From Porticoccus litoralis (lineage in GTDB: Bacteria; Pseudomonadota; Gammaproteobacteria; Pseudomonadales; Porticoccaceae): 64,000 nt of DNA. The stretch is taken from positions 186,001 through 250,000 of the forward strand of contig NZ_JAUUUU010000001.1 of the NCBI RefSeq assembly GCF_030676955.1, read 5' to 3'. The notes beneath the pieces were generated by a model. It was given only the letters and a program-made list of their open reading frames with translations, searched no databases and was not told where the DNA came from. Both the position numbers and the translations under genes were made by a program. Shown here piece after piece: positions 40,867 through 49,657 of the stretch. Numbering within the stretch: position 1 is the stretch's first letter; each line of letters begins with the position of its first letter.

Positions 40867-43140
40867 ATGGCTGATTCATTTAAAGAAAGTGCCCTCCACT
40901 ACCATACCCATCCAGTTCCCGGAAAACTTGAGATCCGTCCGACAAAACCACTGGCCAACAAGCGCGACCTGTCACAGGCGTACTCGCCTGGCGTAGCCTA
41001 TGCCTGCGGCGCCATTGTCAAAAACCCAACGGAAGTTGCCAACGTAACTGCCCGGGGCAATCTGGTAGCTGTTATCTCAAACGGCACAGCAGTACTTGGC
41101 TTGGGTGATATCGGCCCACTGGCTGCCAAACCTGTCATGGAAGGCAAGGCAGTTCTGTTTAAAAAGTTTGCGAATATCGATGTTTTTGATATTGAAATCG
41201 ACGAGACCGATGTGGACAAACTCGTCGACACCATTGCCTCCCTGGAACCGACCTTTGGCGGCATTAACCTGGAAGACATCAAGGCGCCGGAATGTTTTCT
41301 GGTAGAGCGCAAACTGCGCGAAAGAATGAATATTCCCGTGTTCCATGACGACCAACATGGGACGGCCATTGTCTCGGCAGCAGCTGTCTATAACGGCCTA
41401 CGCATCGTCGACAAGAAAATTGAAGATATCAAACTGGTGGTGACCGGTGCCGGTGCCGCCAGTATTGCCTGCGTGGATCTGCTGGTCAGCATGGGTCTGA
41501 AGAAAGCTAACGTCCGCATGATCGACCGCAATGGCGTTATATATAAAGGCAGAGAAGCCGGGATGAACCCCTGGAAAGAAAGTTATGCGGTGGAAACTGA
41601 AGACCGCACCCTGGACGATGCCATTGTCGATGCCGACCTGTTCCTTGGACTGTCAGGACCCGGAATTCTCAAAGATCACATGGTCAAGAAGATGGCTGAC
41701 AAGCCTCTCATTCTCGCCATGTCGAACCCAACACCGGAAATTATGCCGGAAGTTGCCAAGGCCGCGCGTCCTGACGCCATCCTCGCCACCGGCCGCTCCG
41801 ACTACCCGAACCAGGTCAACAACGTACTCTGTTTCCCGTTTATTTTCCGCGGCGCCCTGGACTGTGGCGCAACCGTGATCAACGACGCCATGAAACAGGC
41901 TTGCGTGAAAGCCATCGCCGACCTGGTTCATCGCGAAGCTTCCGAAGCCGTCGCCGAAGCCTATGCCGGTGAAGTCCTGAAATTTGGCCCCGAATACCTG
42001 ATCCCGAAACCCTTCGATCCCAGGCTGATTGAGGAAGTCCCAGTTGCGGTTGTTAAAGCTGCCATGGAAAGTGGTGTTGCCACTCGACCCATTGAAGACC
42101 TGGAGGCCTACAGACAAAAACTGCACTCCTACGTCAGCCGCAGCCGGCTGTTTATGCAGCCGATGATTGAACAGGCACGTCGCAATCCATCCCGCATCGC
42201 CTATGCCGAAGGTGAAAACGATGATGTTCTGCGAGCCATGCAAGGCGTGGTTGATGAGAAAGTTGCTCACCCGATCCTGATTGGTCGCCCAGCGGTGATT
42301 AACCGTAAGATTGCCGAGATGGGCCTGCGAATTCAGCCTGGCATCGACATCGAGATCATCAACCCCGAGGAAGGGGATCACCACGAGAATTACTGGCAGT
42401 TCTATCACCAGCATGTGGGACGGTCCGGTGTATCGGTTGAAGCCGCTCAGAACGCCATTCACACCAACAACACCGTACTGGCAGCCATTATGGTCGCGCT
42501 GGGTGACGCCGACGGCCTGATCTGCGGAAAGGTCGGTCGCTTCGACAACCATCTCCGCGATATCCAGAGCATCCTCCCCCAGAGCGACACCACACAAATG
42601 TCTTCCGTGTGCGTACTGTTGATGGAAGATGGGCCACTGTTCCTCGCCGACCCATTCGTCAACGTAGACCCCACAGAAGAACAGGTAGTGGCAACGGCGC
42701 TCAACACCATTGGCTTTGTAAAAAGTTTTGGCATTGAACCGAAAGTGGCGCTGCTATCCCACTCCAATTTTGGCACCTACGATGACCCATCTGCCCACAA
42801 AATGAAACGGGCGGCAGAGCAGCTGCGCAATCAGTTCCCCGACCTTCAGATTGAAGGAGAAATGCATGCTATGTCAGCGATGAACGAAACCCTGAGAGAG
42901 CGTATTTATCAGAATGCCAATCTCAAGGGACGTGCCAATGTGCTAATCATGCCGAACATGGATGCTGCCAGCATTACACTTGGCCTGCTGAGATCCCTCA
43001 CCAATGCACGACTTGTAGGGCCATTCCTGTTTGGCTGCGACAAACCTGCACACATTCTGATCCCGTCGGTATCCGGTCGCGGCATTCTCAATATGACTGC
43101 ACTCATCGGTGCTGACATCACATCGAAATCTGATCAGTAA
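40867..43140 (+). CDS. maeB: NADP-dependent malic enzyme, MaeB type
   Basis: Decarboxylates malate to pyruvate with NADP+. The 757-residue hybrid enzyme has an N-terminal malic domain ('KRDLSQAYSPGVAYACGAI', 'TNGTAVLGLGDIGPLAAKPVMEGKAVLFKKF'-like, 'FHDDQHGTAIVSAAAVYNGL', NAD(P)-binding 'VTGAGAASIACVDLL') up to about residue 420. A phosphotransacetylase-like C-terminal domain follows ('IAYAEGENDDVLRAMQ', 'LLSHSNFGTYDDPSAHKM', 'VGPFLFGCDKPAHILIPS'). ATG 40867 gives the family N-terminus 'MADSFKESALHYH'; the open frame starts 31 codons earlier without similarity. Confidence 0.96.
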   Translation: MADSFKESALHYHTHPVPGKLEIRPTKPLANKRDLSQAYSPGVAYACGAIVKNPTEVANVTARGNLVAVISNGTAVLGLGDIGPLAAKPVMEGKAVLFKKFANIDVFDIEIDETDVDKLVDTIASLEPTFGGINLEDIKAPECFLVERKLRERMNIPVFHDDQHGTAIVSAAAVYNGLRIVDKKIEDIKLVVTGAGAASIACVDLLVSMGLKKANVRMIDRNGVIYKGREAGMNPWKESYAVETEDRTLDDAIVDADLFLGLSGPGILKDHMVKKMADKPLILAMSNPTPEIMPEVAKAARPDAILATGRSDYPNQVNNVLCFPFIFRGALDCGATVINDAMKQACVKAIADLVHREASEAVAEAYAGEVLKFGPEYLIPKPFDPRLIEEVPVAVVKAAMESGVATRPIEDLEAYRQKLHSYVSRSRLFMQPMIEQARRNPSRIAYAEGENDDVLRAMQGVVDEKVAHPILIGRPAVINRKIAEMGLRIQPGIDIEIINPEEGDHHENYWQFYHQHVGRSGVSVEAAQNAIHTNNTVLAAIMVALGDADGLICGKVGRFDNHLRDIQSILPQSDTTQMSSVCVLLMEDGPLFLADPFVNVDPTEEQVVATALNTIGFVKSFGIEPKVALLSHSNFGTYDDPSAHKMKRAAEQLRNQFPDLQIEGEMHAMSAMNETLRERIYQNANLKGRANVLIMPNMDAASITLGLLRSLTNARLVGPFLFGCDKPAHILIPSVSGRGILNMTALIGADITSKSDQ

Positions 43141-43157
43141 TCAATTTTTCTTGAGCA

Positions 43158-43187
43158 AAAAAAACGCGGCATTAGCCGCGTTTTTTT
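43158..43187. terminator. Bidirectional Rho-independent terminator
   Basis: AACGCGGC-ATTA-GCCGCGTT with A-run on the left and T-run on the right, so it can end transcripts from both the maeB side (plus) and the slyX side (minus). Confidence 0.93.
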
Positions 43188-43207
43188 GTATTGAAAATCA
43201 GCCCCGG

Positions 43208-43414
43208 TCAATAGTGCGGGGGCTTCTCATTACCACCCATCTCGTCAGGCAACTTCTCTGCCAGCTCGGTCACTTTTGTGCCCAACAGATCACAGCGCGC
43301 CACAAGGCGGTCGAGCAGCTCCTGTTGACGATAGAGCACATCACTCAAACGCTCAATGGCGTCTTCCTGGAAGGCCAACCGCGTCTCGATATCGATCAAT
43401 CGATCTTCATCCAT
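43208..43414 (-). CDS. slyX: SlyX family protein
   Basis: A 68-residue coiled-coil protein with 'DIETRLAFQEDAIERLSDVLYRQQELLDRLVARCDLL' and the C-terminal 'PHY' characteristic of SlyX. The molecular role of SlyX is unknown. It stands alone between two strong terminators. Confidence 0.92.
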   Translation of the reverse strand: MDEDRLIDIETRLAFQEDAIERLSDVLYRQQELLDRLVARCDLLGTKVTELAEKLPDEMGGNEKPPHY

Positions 43415-43448
43415 CCCCTATCTCCCAAAGAAAAAACTACTGACACAA

Positions 43449-43478
43449 AAAAACCGCAGGGCAAGCCCTGCGGTTTTT
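43449..43478. terminator. Bidirectional Rho-independent terminator
   Basis: AAACCGCAGGGC-AA-GCCCTGCGGTTT (43451-43474) flanked by A-run and T-run; it can end the peroxiredoxin transcript on the minus strand. Confidence 0.92.
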
Positions 43479-43495
43479 ACGCGAACACCCAATAT

Positions 43496-44101
43496 TTACA
43501 GCTTATCAGCGTTCTCGGAGAGGTAAGAAGCAACACCATTCGGAGATGCGTCCATACCTTTATCACCTTCTTTCCAGCCAGCCGGGCACACTTCACCGTG
43601 GGACTGGTGGAAGCTCAGGGCATCAACCATACGCAGCATTTCATCAATGTTACGGCCAAGAGGCAGGTCATTGACCACTTGGTGACGAACAACACCATCT
43701 TCGTCGATCAGGAATGAGCCGCGGAAAGCAACACCAGCGGCGTCGAACTCCACATCATAGGCCTGACAGATTTCGTGTTTCACATCAGCAACAAGGGGGT
43801 ACTTAACTTGGCCAATACCGCCATCATTGATGGACGTGTTACGCCAGGCGTTGTGGGTGAAAACTGAATCGATGGAAACACCGATCACTTCGACACCACG
43901 CTTTTGGAATTCTTCATAGCGGTGATCAAATGCGATCAGCTCAGAAGGACATACAAAAGTAAAATCCAGCGGATAGAAGAAAATGACCGCTTTTTTACCT
44001 TTGATGGCATCGGACAGAGTGAACGCGTCAACAATGTCACCATTGCCCATTACCGCCCCAGCAGTAAAGTCTGGTGCTGGCTTACCAACTAAAACTCCCA
44101 T
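43496..44101 (-). CDS. Typical 2-Cys peroxiredoxin (AhpC/Prx1 type)
   Basis: A 201-residue thiol peroxidase. The peroxidatic Cys51 is in 'FYPLDFTFVCPSELIAFDH' and the resolving Cys172 in 'HGEVCPAGW'; 'GVSIDSVFTHNAWRN' and 'RGSFLIDEDGVVRHQVVNDLPLGRNIDE' are family marks. It reduces H2O2 and organic peroxides, recycled by thioredoxin or AhpF-like reductases. Monothiol glutaredoxin grxD lies just upstream on the same strand. Confidence 0.94.
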   Translation of the reverse strand: MGVLVGKPAPDFTAGAVMGNGDIVDAFTLSDAIKGKKAVIFFYPLDFTFVCPSELIAFDHRYEEFQKRGVEVIGVSIDSVFTHNAWRNTSINDGGIGQVKYPLVADVKHEICQAYDVEFDAAGVAFRGSFLIDEDGVVRHQVVNDLPLGRNIDEMLRMVDALSFHQSHGEVCPAGWKEGDKGMDASPNGVASYLSENADKL

Positions 44102-44268
44102 GGTCTAACTCCTCTTTTTAATTAAGTTATTAATCGTGTTGGGGCTACCGGCAGCAGCCCTTTACCAAAACATTAGAAGTCATCTTACACAATGAACCAA
44201 CTATGTCTCATTGTTATTCTCTATAACCACAATAAGTCAACTTAAAACAAATCCCGTTAAAGGAGGCA

Positions 44269-44592
44269 TCACTCGGCTTTCGGTGCCGCAGCCTTAACCA
44301 GCTCGGCGAGTTCACCGTTTTCGTGCATTTCAGTGATGATGTCGCAGCCACCGACCAGCTCACCATTCACCCACAATTGGGGAAACGTAGGCCAGTTCGC
44401 GTACTTTGGCAAGTTCGCACGAATCTCGGGGTTACTCAGAACATCCACATAGGCAAAACGCTCGCCACACGCCATAAGTGCTTCTACGGTGCGTGCTGAA
44501 AAACCACATTGGGGAGCATTCGGAGAGCCCTTCATATAGAGAATGACCGGGTTACCTTCTACCTGCTCACGAATGGTTTCCATAATATCCAT
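44269..44592 (-). CDS. grxD: Monothiol glutaredoxin Grx4
   Basis: A 107-residue CGFS-type glutaredoxin: 'ILYMKGSPNAPQCGFSARTVEAL' with active Cys29, then 'FPQLWVNGELVGGCDIITEMHENGEL'. Such proteins carry a bridging 2Fe-2S cluster and work in iron-sulfur trafficking and iron sensing. It starts at ATG 44592 and lies 167 bases before the peroxiredoxin gene. Confidence 0.95.
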   Translation of the reverse strand: MDIMETIREQVEGNPVILYMKGSPNAPQCGFSARTVEALMACGERFAYVDVLSNPEIRANLPKYANWPTFPQLWVNGELVGGCDIITEMHENGELAELVKAAAPKAE

Positions 44593-44744
44593 TGATATGT
44601 ACCTCTAAATATTTAACCACGTAATAGTCGACTATTAAGGTCAACTATTCTACTCCACTCACCGGCATCTGACACTACATCGGTCAAAAAATTCTTTTAC
44701 TTCCCAACAGCACTACCAATAACGCTAATACAAATAGGAATTGT

Positions 44745-44773
44745 TTGCACGTGAGAACGATTCTCGTTATAGT
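44745..44773 (+). promoter_or_regulatory. Promoter with Fur-like box in the spacer
   Basis: -35 TTGCAC (44745-44750) and -10 TATAGT (44768-44773) are exactly 17 bases apart. GAGAACGATTCTCGTTAT (44753-44770) fills the spacer and matches the Fur consensus GATAATGATAATCATTATC at most positions, with a central GAT and inverted flanks. Iron-dependent repression of the porin operon is the natural reading. Confidence 0.75.
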
Positions 44774-44826
44774 TTGGGCCGTCTTACCCAAAGGCATTCA
44801 ACAGAAGAACATTCGGAGAAAGCAAC

Positions 44827-46065
44827 ATGTACAAGAAGACTCTGCTTGCCGCGGCCGCCATTGGGCTAGCCTCGACAGCACAGGCTGCAGCACCATCACT
44901 CGAAGAAATGTGGGAATTAGTGCAAAAGCAACAGGCAGAAATTGCCCAACTTAAATCACAGCTCAGTGAAACCGAACAACGTGTCGCTCAGACTGAAGAA
45001 AAAACCGAAGCCACCTTCGCCGCAGTCGAAGAAGTCAGCGCCGGTCCCGTTGCCAAGCTGGCAGAGTGGGCTGAAAAAACTACTATTGGCGGCTACGGTG
45101 AGGTCCACTACAACAACCTCACGTCTGATAATTCTGACAACTCCAAAGATGAGTTCGACCTGCACCGCTTTGTGCTGTTCTTCGGCCACCAATTTAATGA
45201 TGATCTGCGCTTCTTCTCTGAACTGGAAGTCGAGCACAACGTCGCGGGAGAAGGCAAAAATGGTGAAGTGGAAATCGAACAAGCCTATATCGAATACGAT
45301 TATGCACAGCACCACCGCGCCAAGGCCGGTGTGTTCCTGATGCCAGTGGGCATTATTAATGAGACCCACGAACCCGATACTTTCTACGGTGTTGAACGCA
45401 ACAATGTTGAAAAAGACATTCTGCCTGCTACCTGGTGGGAAGCTGGTGCCATGTTCAGTGGCGAACTGGCTCAGGGGCTGAGTTACGATGCAGGTGTGCA
45501 CTCGGGCCTGTATATCAATCCCATGGATGGCAAATATAAAATTCGTGATGGCCGCCAAAAAGCCAGCGAAGCAAAGGGTGATGATCTCGCCTATACCGGT
45601 CGCCTGAAATACACCGGAGTACCCGGCCTGGAATTGGCCGCCACCGTTCAGTACCAGTCCGACCTTTGGCAGGGCGAAACCTTCGGCGGTGAAGACGAAG
45701 CAGACGCCACATTGTGGGAAGCCCATGCCATTTACAACAGCGGTCCCTTTGGTATTCGTGCGCTTTACGCTCACTGGGACATCGACGACGCCATTGAAGC
45801 CGTTCAGGCCGGTGCCGATGAGCAGGAAGGCTTCTACATCGAACCCTCCTACAGACTTTCTCCAAAACTGGGACTGTTCGCCCGCTACAGCGAATGGGAC
45901 AATCAGGCTGGCGAGAGCGGTGACACCGAAAAAGAGCAATATGATATTGGTGTAAACTACTGGCTGGCAGAAAATGTGGTGCTGAAAGCAGACTACATGC
46001 GTCAGGAAGTAGAAGTTGGTGACGAACTGCGTGGATTTAACCTGGGGGTAGGTTGGAGCTTTTAA
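44827..46065 (+). CDS. Outer-membrane porin with N-terminal coiled coil
   Basis: A 412-residue porin. The signal peptide 'KTLLAAAAIGLASTAQA' is followed by a coiled coil of about 40 residues ('MWELVQKQQAEIAQLKSQLSETEQRVAQTEE'). A beta-barrel domain follows, starting 'TTIGGYGEVHYNN' and ending in 'GFNLGVGWSF', with the C-terminal Phe recognised by BAM. It resembles DcaP/OprO-type trimeric porins. A Fur-like box in the promoter and downstream FMN-binding and PepSY genes suggest a role under iron limitation, perhaps in uptake of an iron-related compound (inference). Confidence 0.82.
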   Translation: MYKKTLLAAAAIGLASTAQAAAPSLEEMWELVQKQQAEIAQLKSQLSETEQRVAQTEEKTEATFAAVEEVSAGPVAKLAEWAEKTTIGGYGEVHYNNLTSDNSDNSKDEFDLHRFVLFFGHQFNDDLRFFSELEVEHNVAGEGKNGEVEIEQAYIEYDYAQHHRAKAGVFLMPVGIINETHEPDTFYGVERNNVEKDILPATWWEAGAMFSGELAQGLSYDAGVHSGLYINPMDGKYKIRDGRQKASEAKGDDLAYTGRLKYTGVPGLELAATVQYQSDLWQGETFGGEDEADATLWEAHAIYNSGPFGIRALYAHWDIDDAIEAVQAGADEQEGFYIEPSYRLSPKLGLFARYSEWDNQAGESGDTEKEQYDIGVNYWLAENVVLKADYMRQEVEVGDELRGFNLGVGWSF

Positions 46066-46088
46066 GCCAACAACATTTATCAACATCC

Positions 46089-46622
46089 ATGAGGAGAGCA
46101 GCGAAAGCGGCTCTCCTTTTTGTCGTACTCTTCACTGTAATTGGCGGCGCTTGGGGCAAAGGGGTGTATCAGACCGGGCCTGAGTTTGTGGCAGAAGTTT
46201 TCGGGGACACCAAACCCCAGGCGGACTACCTACTGCTCACCCCCGGCCGCAAAGAGATTGCCAGCCAGATCATGAATCGCAGCATGCGTGGATTGCGCAC
46301 TCGCTACTGGCATAACGGCAACACCTCCGCCTGGATCATGGAAGAAATCGGCAAGGAATTGCCTATTACCATTGGCGTAGTGATCAACGACAATCGTATC
46401 CAACAGGTGAAAATTCTGGCCTTTCGCGAAAGCCGTGGCTGGGAAGTGCGCTACCCGTCATTTACCGCGCAGTATGCGGATGTCAAAATAACTGAAGACT
46501 TCCATCTGGATACACATATTGATGGCATCACCGGGGCAACCCTCTCGGTACGTGCGGTAACTAAAGTTGCCGCCCTGGCCCTCTACTATCACCAGCAAGC
46601 CTTCCAGAAACCAGAAGAATAA
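46089..46622 (+). CDS. Exported FMN-binding domain protein
   Basis: A 177-residue protein with an N-terminal signal or anchor ('ALLFVVLFTVIGGAWG') and an FMN-binding domain. 'ITIGVVINDNRIQQVKILAFRESRGWEVRYPSFTAQY' precedes 'IDGITGATLSVRAV', the motif of proteins that carry FMN covalently linked to the Thr of (S/T)GAT. ATG 46089 after GAGGAG-like sequence is preferred to the longer frame. Its position between a Fur-box porin and a PepSY protein suggests a periplasmic flavin electron carrier, perhaps for ferric reduction (inference). Confidence 0.82.
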   Translation: MRRAAKAALLFVVLFTVIGGAWGKGVYQTGPEFVAEVFGDTKPQADYLLLTPGRKEIASQIMNRSMRGLRTRYWHNGNTSAWIMEEIGKELPITIGVVINDNRIQQVKILAFRESRGWEVRYPSFTAQYADVKITEDFHLDTHIDGITGATLSVRAVTKVAALALYYHQQAFQKPEE

Positions 46623-46635
46623 GAGAGCTGTACCC

Positions 46636-47388
46636 TTGCCGCAGAGACTCCGCAAGATTTTTCTATTCAATATCAAGTGGCACCGCCGCATAGGATTGGG
46701 TATTACCATCATGCTGATATTCCTGGCAGCCACCGGCATTCTGCTCAATCACTCCCCCGCCCTGAACCTGGCTGACAAACACCTGAAGGGGCCCTGGCTG
46801 CTGAACTGGTATGGCCTGGAACACCCGCAGCTTGAAGGTGTCAGGATTGGCGATCAATGGCTAAGCCTTTCCGACAACAGCCTGTTTCTGGATACTGCAC
46901 CGGTCGCCACCTGCCCTGCACCATTACATGGCGCCGCTGGAGTGCCGGATATGTTGCTGGCACTTTGTGAGGATGCCCTGCTGTTGCTCACGCCATCGGG
47001 CGAGTTAATCGAAAAAGTCGATACATTCAGTGGGTTGCCCGAGGGAATCACCCGGTTGCAGGCCCTCAACAACCAAATACTTATCAGTAATGCGCAACAA
47101 ACCTATGTCATTGATCCAGAGAGCCTGTCAATCTCGGTCCGAGCCAACATAGAAGATGGATGGAGCACACCAACTGCGGTGCCTGACGCGCTGTTCAAGC
47201 AGATTGATAGCAGTGCCCTACCTGGAATATCGCTGGAAAGCCTGATTCTCGACCTCCACAGCGGGCGTTTTTTTGGAGCCGCCGGTGTGTGGTTCGTAGA
47301 TATTATTGGCATTCTTTTGTGTGTATTGGCCCTTACCGGAATCTGGGCCTGGAACAGCAGACGCCGACTCAATGGTGGTGGTAAATAA
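46636..47388 (+). CDS. PepSY-type transmembrane protein
   Basis: A 250-residue protein with two membrane helices at the ends ('GLGITIMLIFLAATGILLNHS' near residues 19-39 and 'VWFVDIIGILLCVLALTGIWAWNSRRR' near the C-terminus) and a periplasmic domain between them. It has the layout of PepSY-associated TM proteins. Conserved His residues ('KWHRRIGLG', 'LLNHSPAL') may hold haem. I place the start at TTG 46636 because the preceding gene ends at 46622 and AAGAGAG stands just before; it is uncertain. Such proteins often work with FMN-binding partners in electron transfer across the membrane. Confidence 0.7.
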   Translation: MPQRLRKIFLFNIKWHRRIGLGITIMLIFLAATGILLNHSPALNLADKHLKGPWLLNWYGLEHPQLEGVRIGDQWLSLSDNSLFLDTAPVATCPAPLHGAAGVPDMLLALCEDALLLLTPSGELIEKVDTFSGLPEGITRLQALNNQILISNAQQTYVIDPESLSISVRANIEDGWSTPTAVPDALFKQIDSSALPGISLESLILDLHSGRFFGAAGVWFVDIIGILLCVLALTGIWAWNSRRRLNGGGK

Positions 47389-47418
47389 ACCCTGACACCC
47401 CGCAAAGCCGCGGGATGA

Positions 47419-47447
47419 TTGCCATTGTTGAAAAATCCCTATAGTAT
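47419..47447 (+). promoter_or_regulatory. Probable promoter of argD-argF
   Basis: -35 TTGCCA (47419-47424), 17-base spacer, -10 TAGTAT (47442-47447), ending 56 bases before the argD start. No clear ArgR operator was recognised. Confidence 0.45.
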
Positions 47448-47503
47448 TCCGCACCTTGGGCAGCGCAACTGGCGACTGCCTTTTTTTGTTTTGGAAGATT
47501 GCG

Positions 47504-48673
47504 ATGACCAGTAACGCATTGATGAACAATTACGGCACTCGAAAAATAACCCTCACCCGGGGACAGGGTAGCTGGGTTTGGGATGATCAGGGCAATCGCT
47601 ACCTTGACGCCATTTCCGGCATTGCCGTCTGTGGACTGGGCCATGCCCACCCGGAAGTGACAAAAGCCATTGCCGAGCAGGCTGCCACGCTGACCCACTG
47701 CTCCAATCTCTATAACATTCCCAACCAGGAAGCTCTGGCGGAACAGCTGCGCGACCTCTCCGGTCTTGAGAAAATGTTTTTCTGCAATTCCGGCGCTGAG
47801 GCCAATGAAACCGCCATCAAACTGGCGCGTATGCTGGGCAATAAGCGCGGCATCGATGAACCCACTATTATCGTCCTGGAAAATGCCTTCCACGGGCGCA
47901 CACTGGCGACTCTGACAGCCACCGGAAACCGCAAGGTTCAAGCCGGCTTTGAGCCGTTGGTCAGAGGTTTCGTACGCGCGCCCTATGGCGATATCGAAGC
48001 GCTGAAAACCATCGCTAAAAATAACCGCAAAGTAGTCGCGCTGTTGCTGGAACCCATTCAGGGTGAAGGCGGTATTCGTGTGCCTGAGGCAAATTACCTG
48101 ACAGGCCTGAGACAGCTCTGTGATGAACAGGACTGGCTGCTGATGCTGGATGAAATTCAGACCGGCAATGGCCGCACTGGAAAATATTTCAATTACCAGC
48201 ATGCGGGTATCCTGCCAGATGTGCTGACCACAGCCAAAGGTCTGGGCAATGGTATGCCGATTGGTGTCTGCCTGACCGGGCCCAAAGCGTCAGAACTGAT
48301 GCAGCCTGGTAGCCATGGCTCCACGTTTGGGGGCAATCCCCTGGCCTGCGCCGCAGGGCTGGCAACAGTGAAGGTCATTCAAGAGCAGAACCTTTGCCAA
48401 CAGGCCGCCGACATGGGCAACTACCTTCTGCAGCAGTTGACAGAGCGACTCGGTGGCCTGGATGACGTCATCGAAGTTCGCGGCCAGGGATTGATGCTGG
48501 GTATAGAAATGAAACAACCCTGTACCGAGCTGGTGGAAAAAGCCGCTGCAAAAGGTTTGTTGATTAATGTCACTGCCCAGTCCGTGATTCGCCTGCTGCC
48601 GCCTCTGAACATCAGCCAAGAAGAAGCTGACCAACTGGTACAAACACTGGGTGAGCTACTCACACAGGAGTAA
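47504..48673 (+). CDS. argD: Acetylornithine aminotransferase
   Basis: Class III PLP transaminase of arginine synthesis (389 residues). Features are 'DAISGIAVCGLGHAHPEV', 'FFCNSGAEANETAIKLAR', 'NAFHGRTLATLTATGN', 'DEIQTGNGRTGKYFNYQHAGILPDVLTTAKGLGNGMPIG' (PLP Lys) and 'GSTFGGNPLACAAGLA'. It may also act as the succinyl-diaminopimelate aminotransferase, as in E. coli. ATG 47504 has GGAAG about 7 bases upstream. argF follows after 6 bases. Confidence 0.95.
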   Translation: MTSNALMNNYGTRKITLTRGQGSWVWDDQGNRYLDAISGIAVCGLGHAHPEVTKAIAEQAATLTHCSNLYNIPNQEALAEQLRDLSGLEKMFFCNSGAEANETAIKLARMLGNKRGIDEPTIIVLENAFHGRTLATLTATGNRKVQAGFEPLVRGFVRAPYGDIEALKTIAKNNRKVVALLLEPIQGEGGIRVPEANYLTGLRQLCDEQDWLLMLDEIQTGNGRTGKYFNYQHAGILPDVLTTAKGLGNGMPIGVCLTGPKASELMQPGSHGSTFGGNPLACAAGLATVKVIQEQNLCQQAADMGNYLLQQLTERLGGLDDVIEVRGQGLMLGIEMKQPCTELVEKAAAKGLLINVTAQSVIRLLPPLNISQEEADQLVQTLGELLTQE

Positions 48674-48679
48674 AAGACT

Positions 48680-49597
48680 ATGGGATTGAGACACTTCCTG
48701 ACCTTGCAGGACCTGACCAAGACAGAGCTCAAAAGCCTGTTGCAACGTGCTGTCGAACTCAAACAGCAACACCGCAACAGCACGGCAGGTCGCCCCTGTG
48801 AGGGTAAAGTGCTGGCAATGATTTTCGAGAAATCATCCACCCGCACCCGGGTTTCCTTTGAAGCCGGCATGGCCCAACTTGGCGGCAGCGCCCTATTCCT
48901 GTCACCCAACGATACCCAGCTCGGTCGCGGAGAACCAGTGGAAGATTCTGCCCGGGTCATCTCACGCATGGTGGATATCATCATGATCCGCACGTTTGGG
49001 CACGACCGCATCTCTACCTTTGCGGACTATTCCAGCGTGCCGGTAATTAACGCACTGACCGATGAATTCCACCCCTGTCAGTTGCTTGCCGACATGCAGA
49101 CTTACCTGGAACACCGGGGCAGTATTCAAGGCAAGAAGGTCGCGTGGGTGGGTGACGGCAATAACATGTGCCAGTCATACATGAATGCTGCCGACATGCT
49201 GGACTTCGAACTGATCATCGCCTGTCCATCAGGCTACGAACCTTCACAAACATTACTGGACAGATTCAGCAACCGTGTCTCCATCGTTCGAGACCCCGTT
49301 GCCGCCCTGAAAAATGCGGACCTGGTGGTAACGGACACCTGGGCCTCCATGGACCAGGAACAGGAAAAGAAACAGCGTGAAAAGGATTTTGCCGGGTTCC
49401 AGGTCAACGAAGCAGTGATGCAGAGTGAAGCCGCTGCAGACGCCCTGTTTATGCACTGCCTGCCTGCCTATCGCGGCCTGGAAATCAGCGAGACCATGCT
49501 GGAATCGAAATGGTCCGTGGTATGGGATGAAGCCGAAAACCGTCTGCATGCCCAGAAGGCATTGATGGAGTTCCTTCTCGCCGAAGCGGCGAAGTAA
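48680..49597 (+). CDS. argF: Ornithine carbamoyltransferase
   Basis: Makes citrulline from ornithine and carbamoyl phosphate. The 305-residue protein has the carbamoyl-phosphate loop 'FEKSSTRTRVSFEAGMAQLGG', 'EPVEDSARVISRMVD', 'DEFHPCQLLADM', 'WVGDGNNMCQSYMNAA' and 'HCLPAYRGLEIS'. It is the distal gene of the argD-argF pair; the product citrulline is used by ArgG encoded at 35.4-36.6 kb. Confidence 0.96.
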   Translation: MGLRHFLTLQDLTKTELKSLLQRAVELKQQHRNSTAGRPCEGKVLAMIFEKSSTRTRVSFEAGMAQLGGSALFLSPNDTQLGRGEPVEDSARVISRMVDIIMIRTFGHDRISTFADYSSVPVINALTDEFHPCQLLADMQTYLEHRGSIQGKKVAWVGDGNNMCQSYMNAADMLDFELIIACPSGYEPSQTLLDRFSNRVSIVRDPVAALKNADLVVTDTWASMDQEQEKKQREKDFAGFQVNEAVMQSEAAADALFMHCLPAYRGLEISETMLESKWSVVWDEAENRLHAQKALMEFLLAEAAK

Positions 49598-49657
49598 AAC
49601 ACGAAACTGCCCGCTGGGTGCCGGTATCCCTGCTGCGCTGGGAAATGGCCCCAGCAG

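Noticed and set aside
41653..42597. A 314-codon open frame on the minus strand
   Set aside because: Antisense to maeB, which is intact and unambiguous.
44956..46086. A 376-codon open frame on the minus strand
   Set aside because: Antisense to the porin gene, which has a signal peptide, barrel and promoter.
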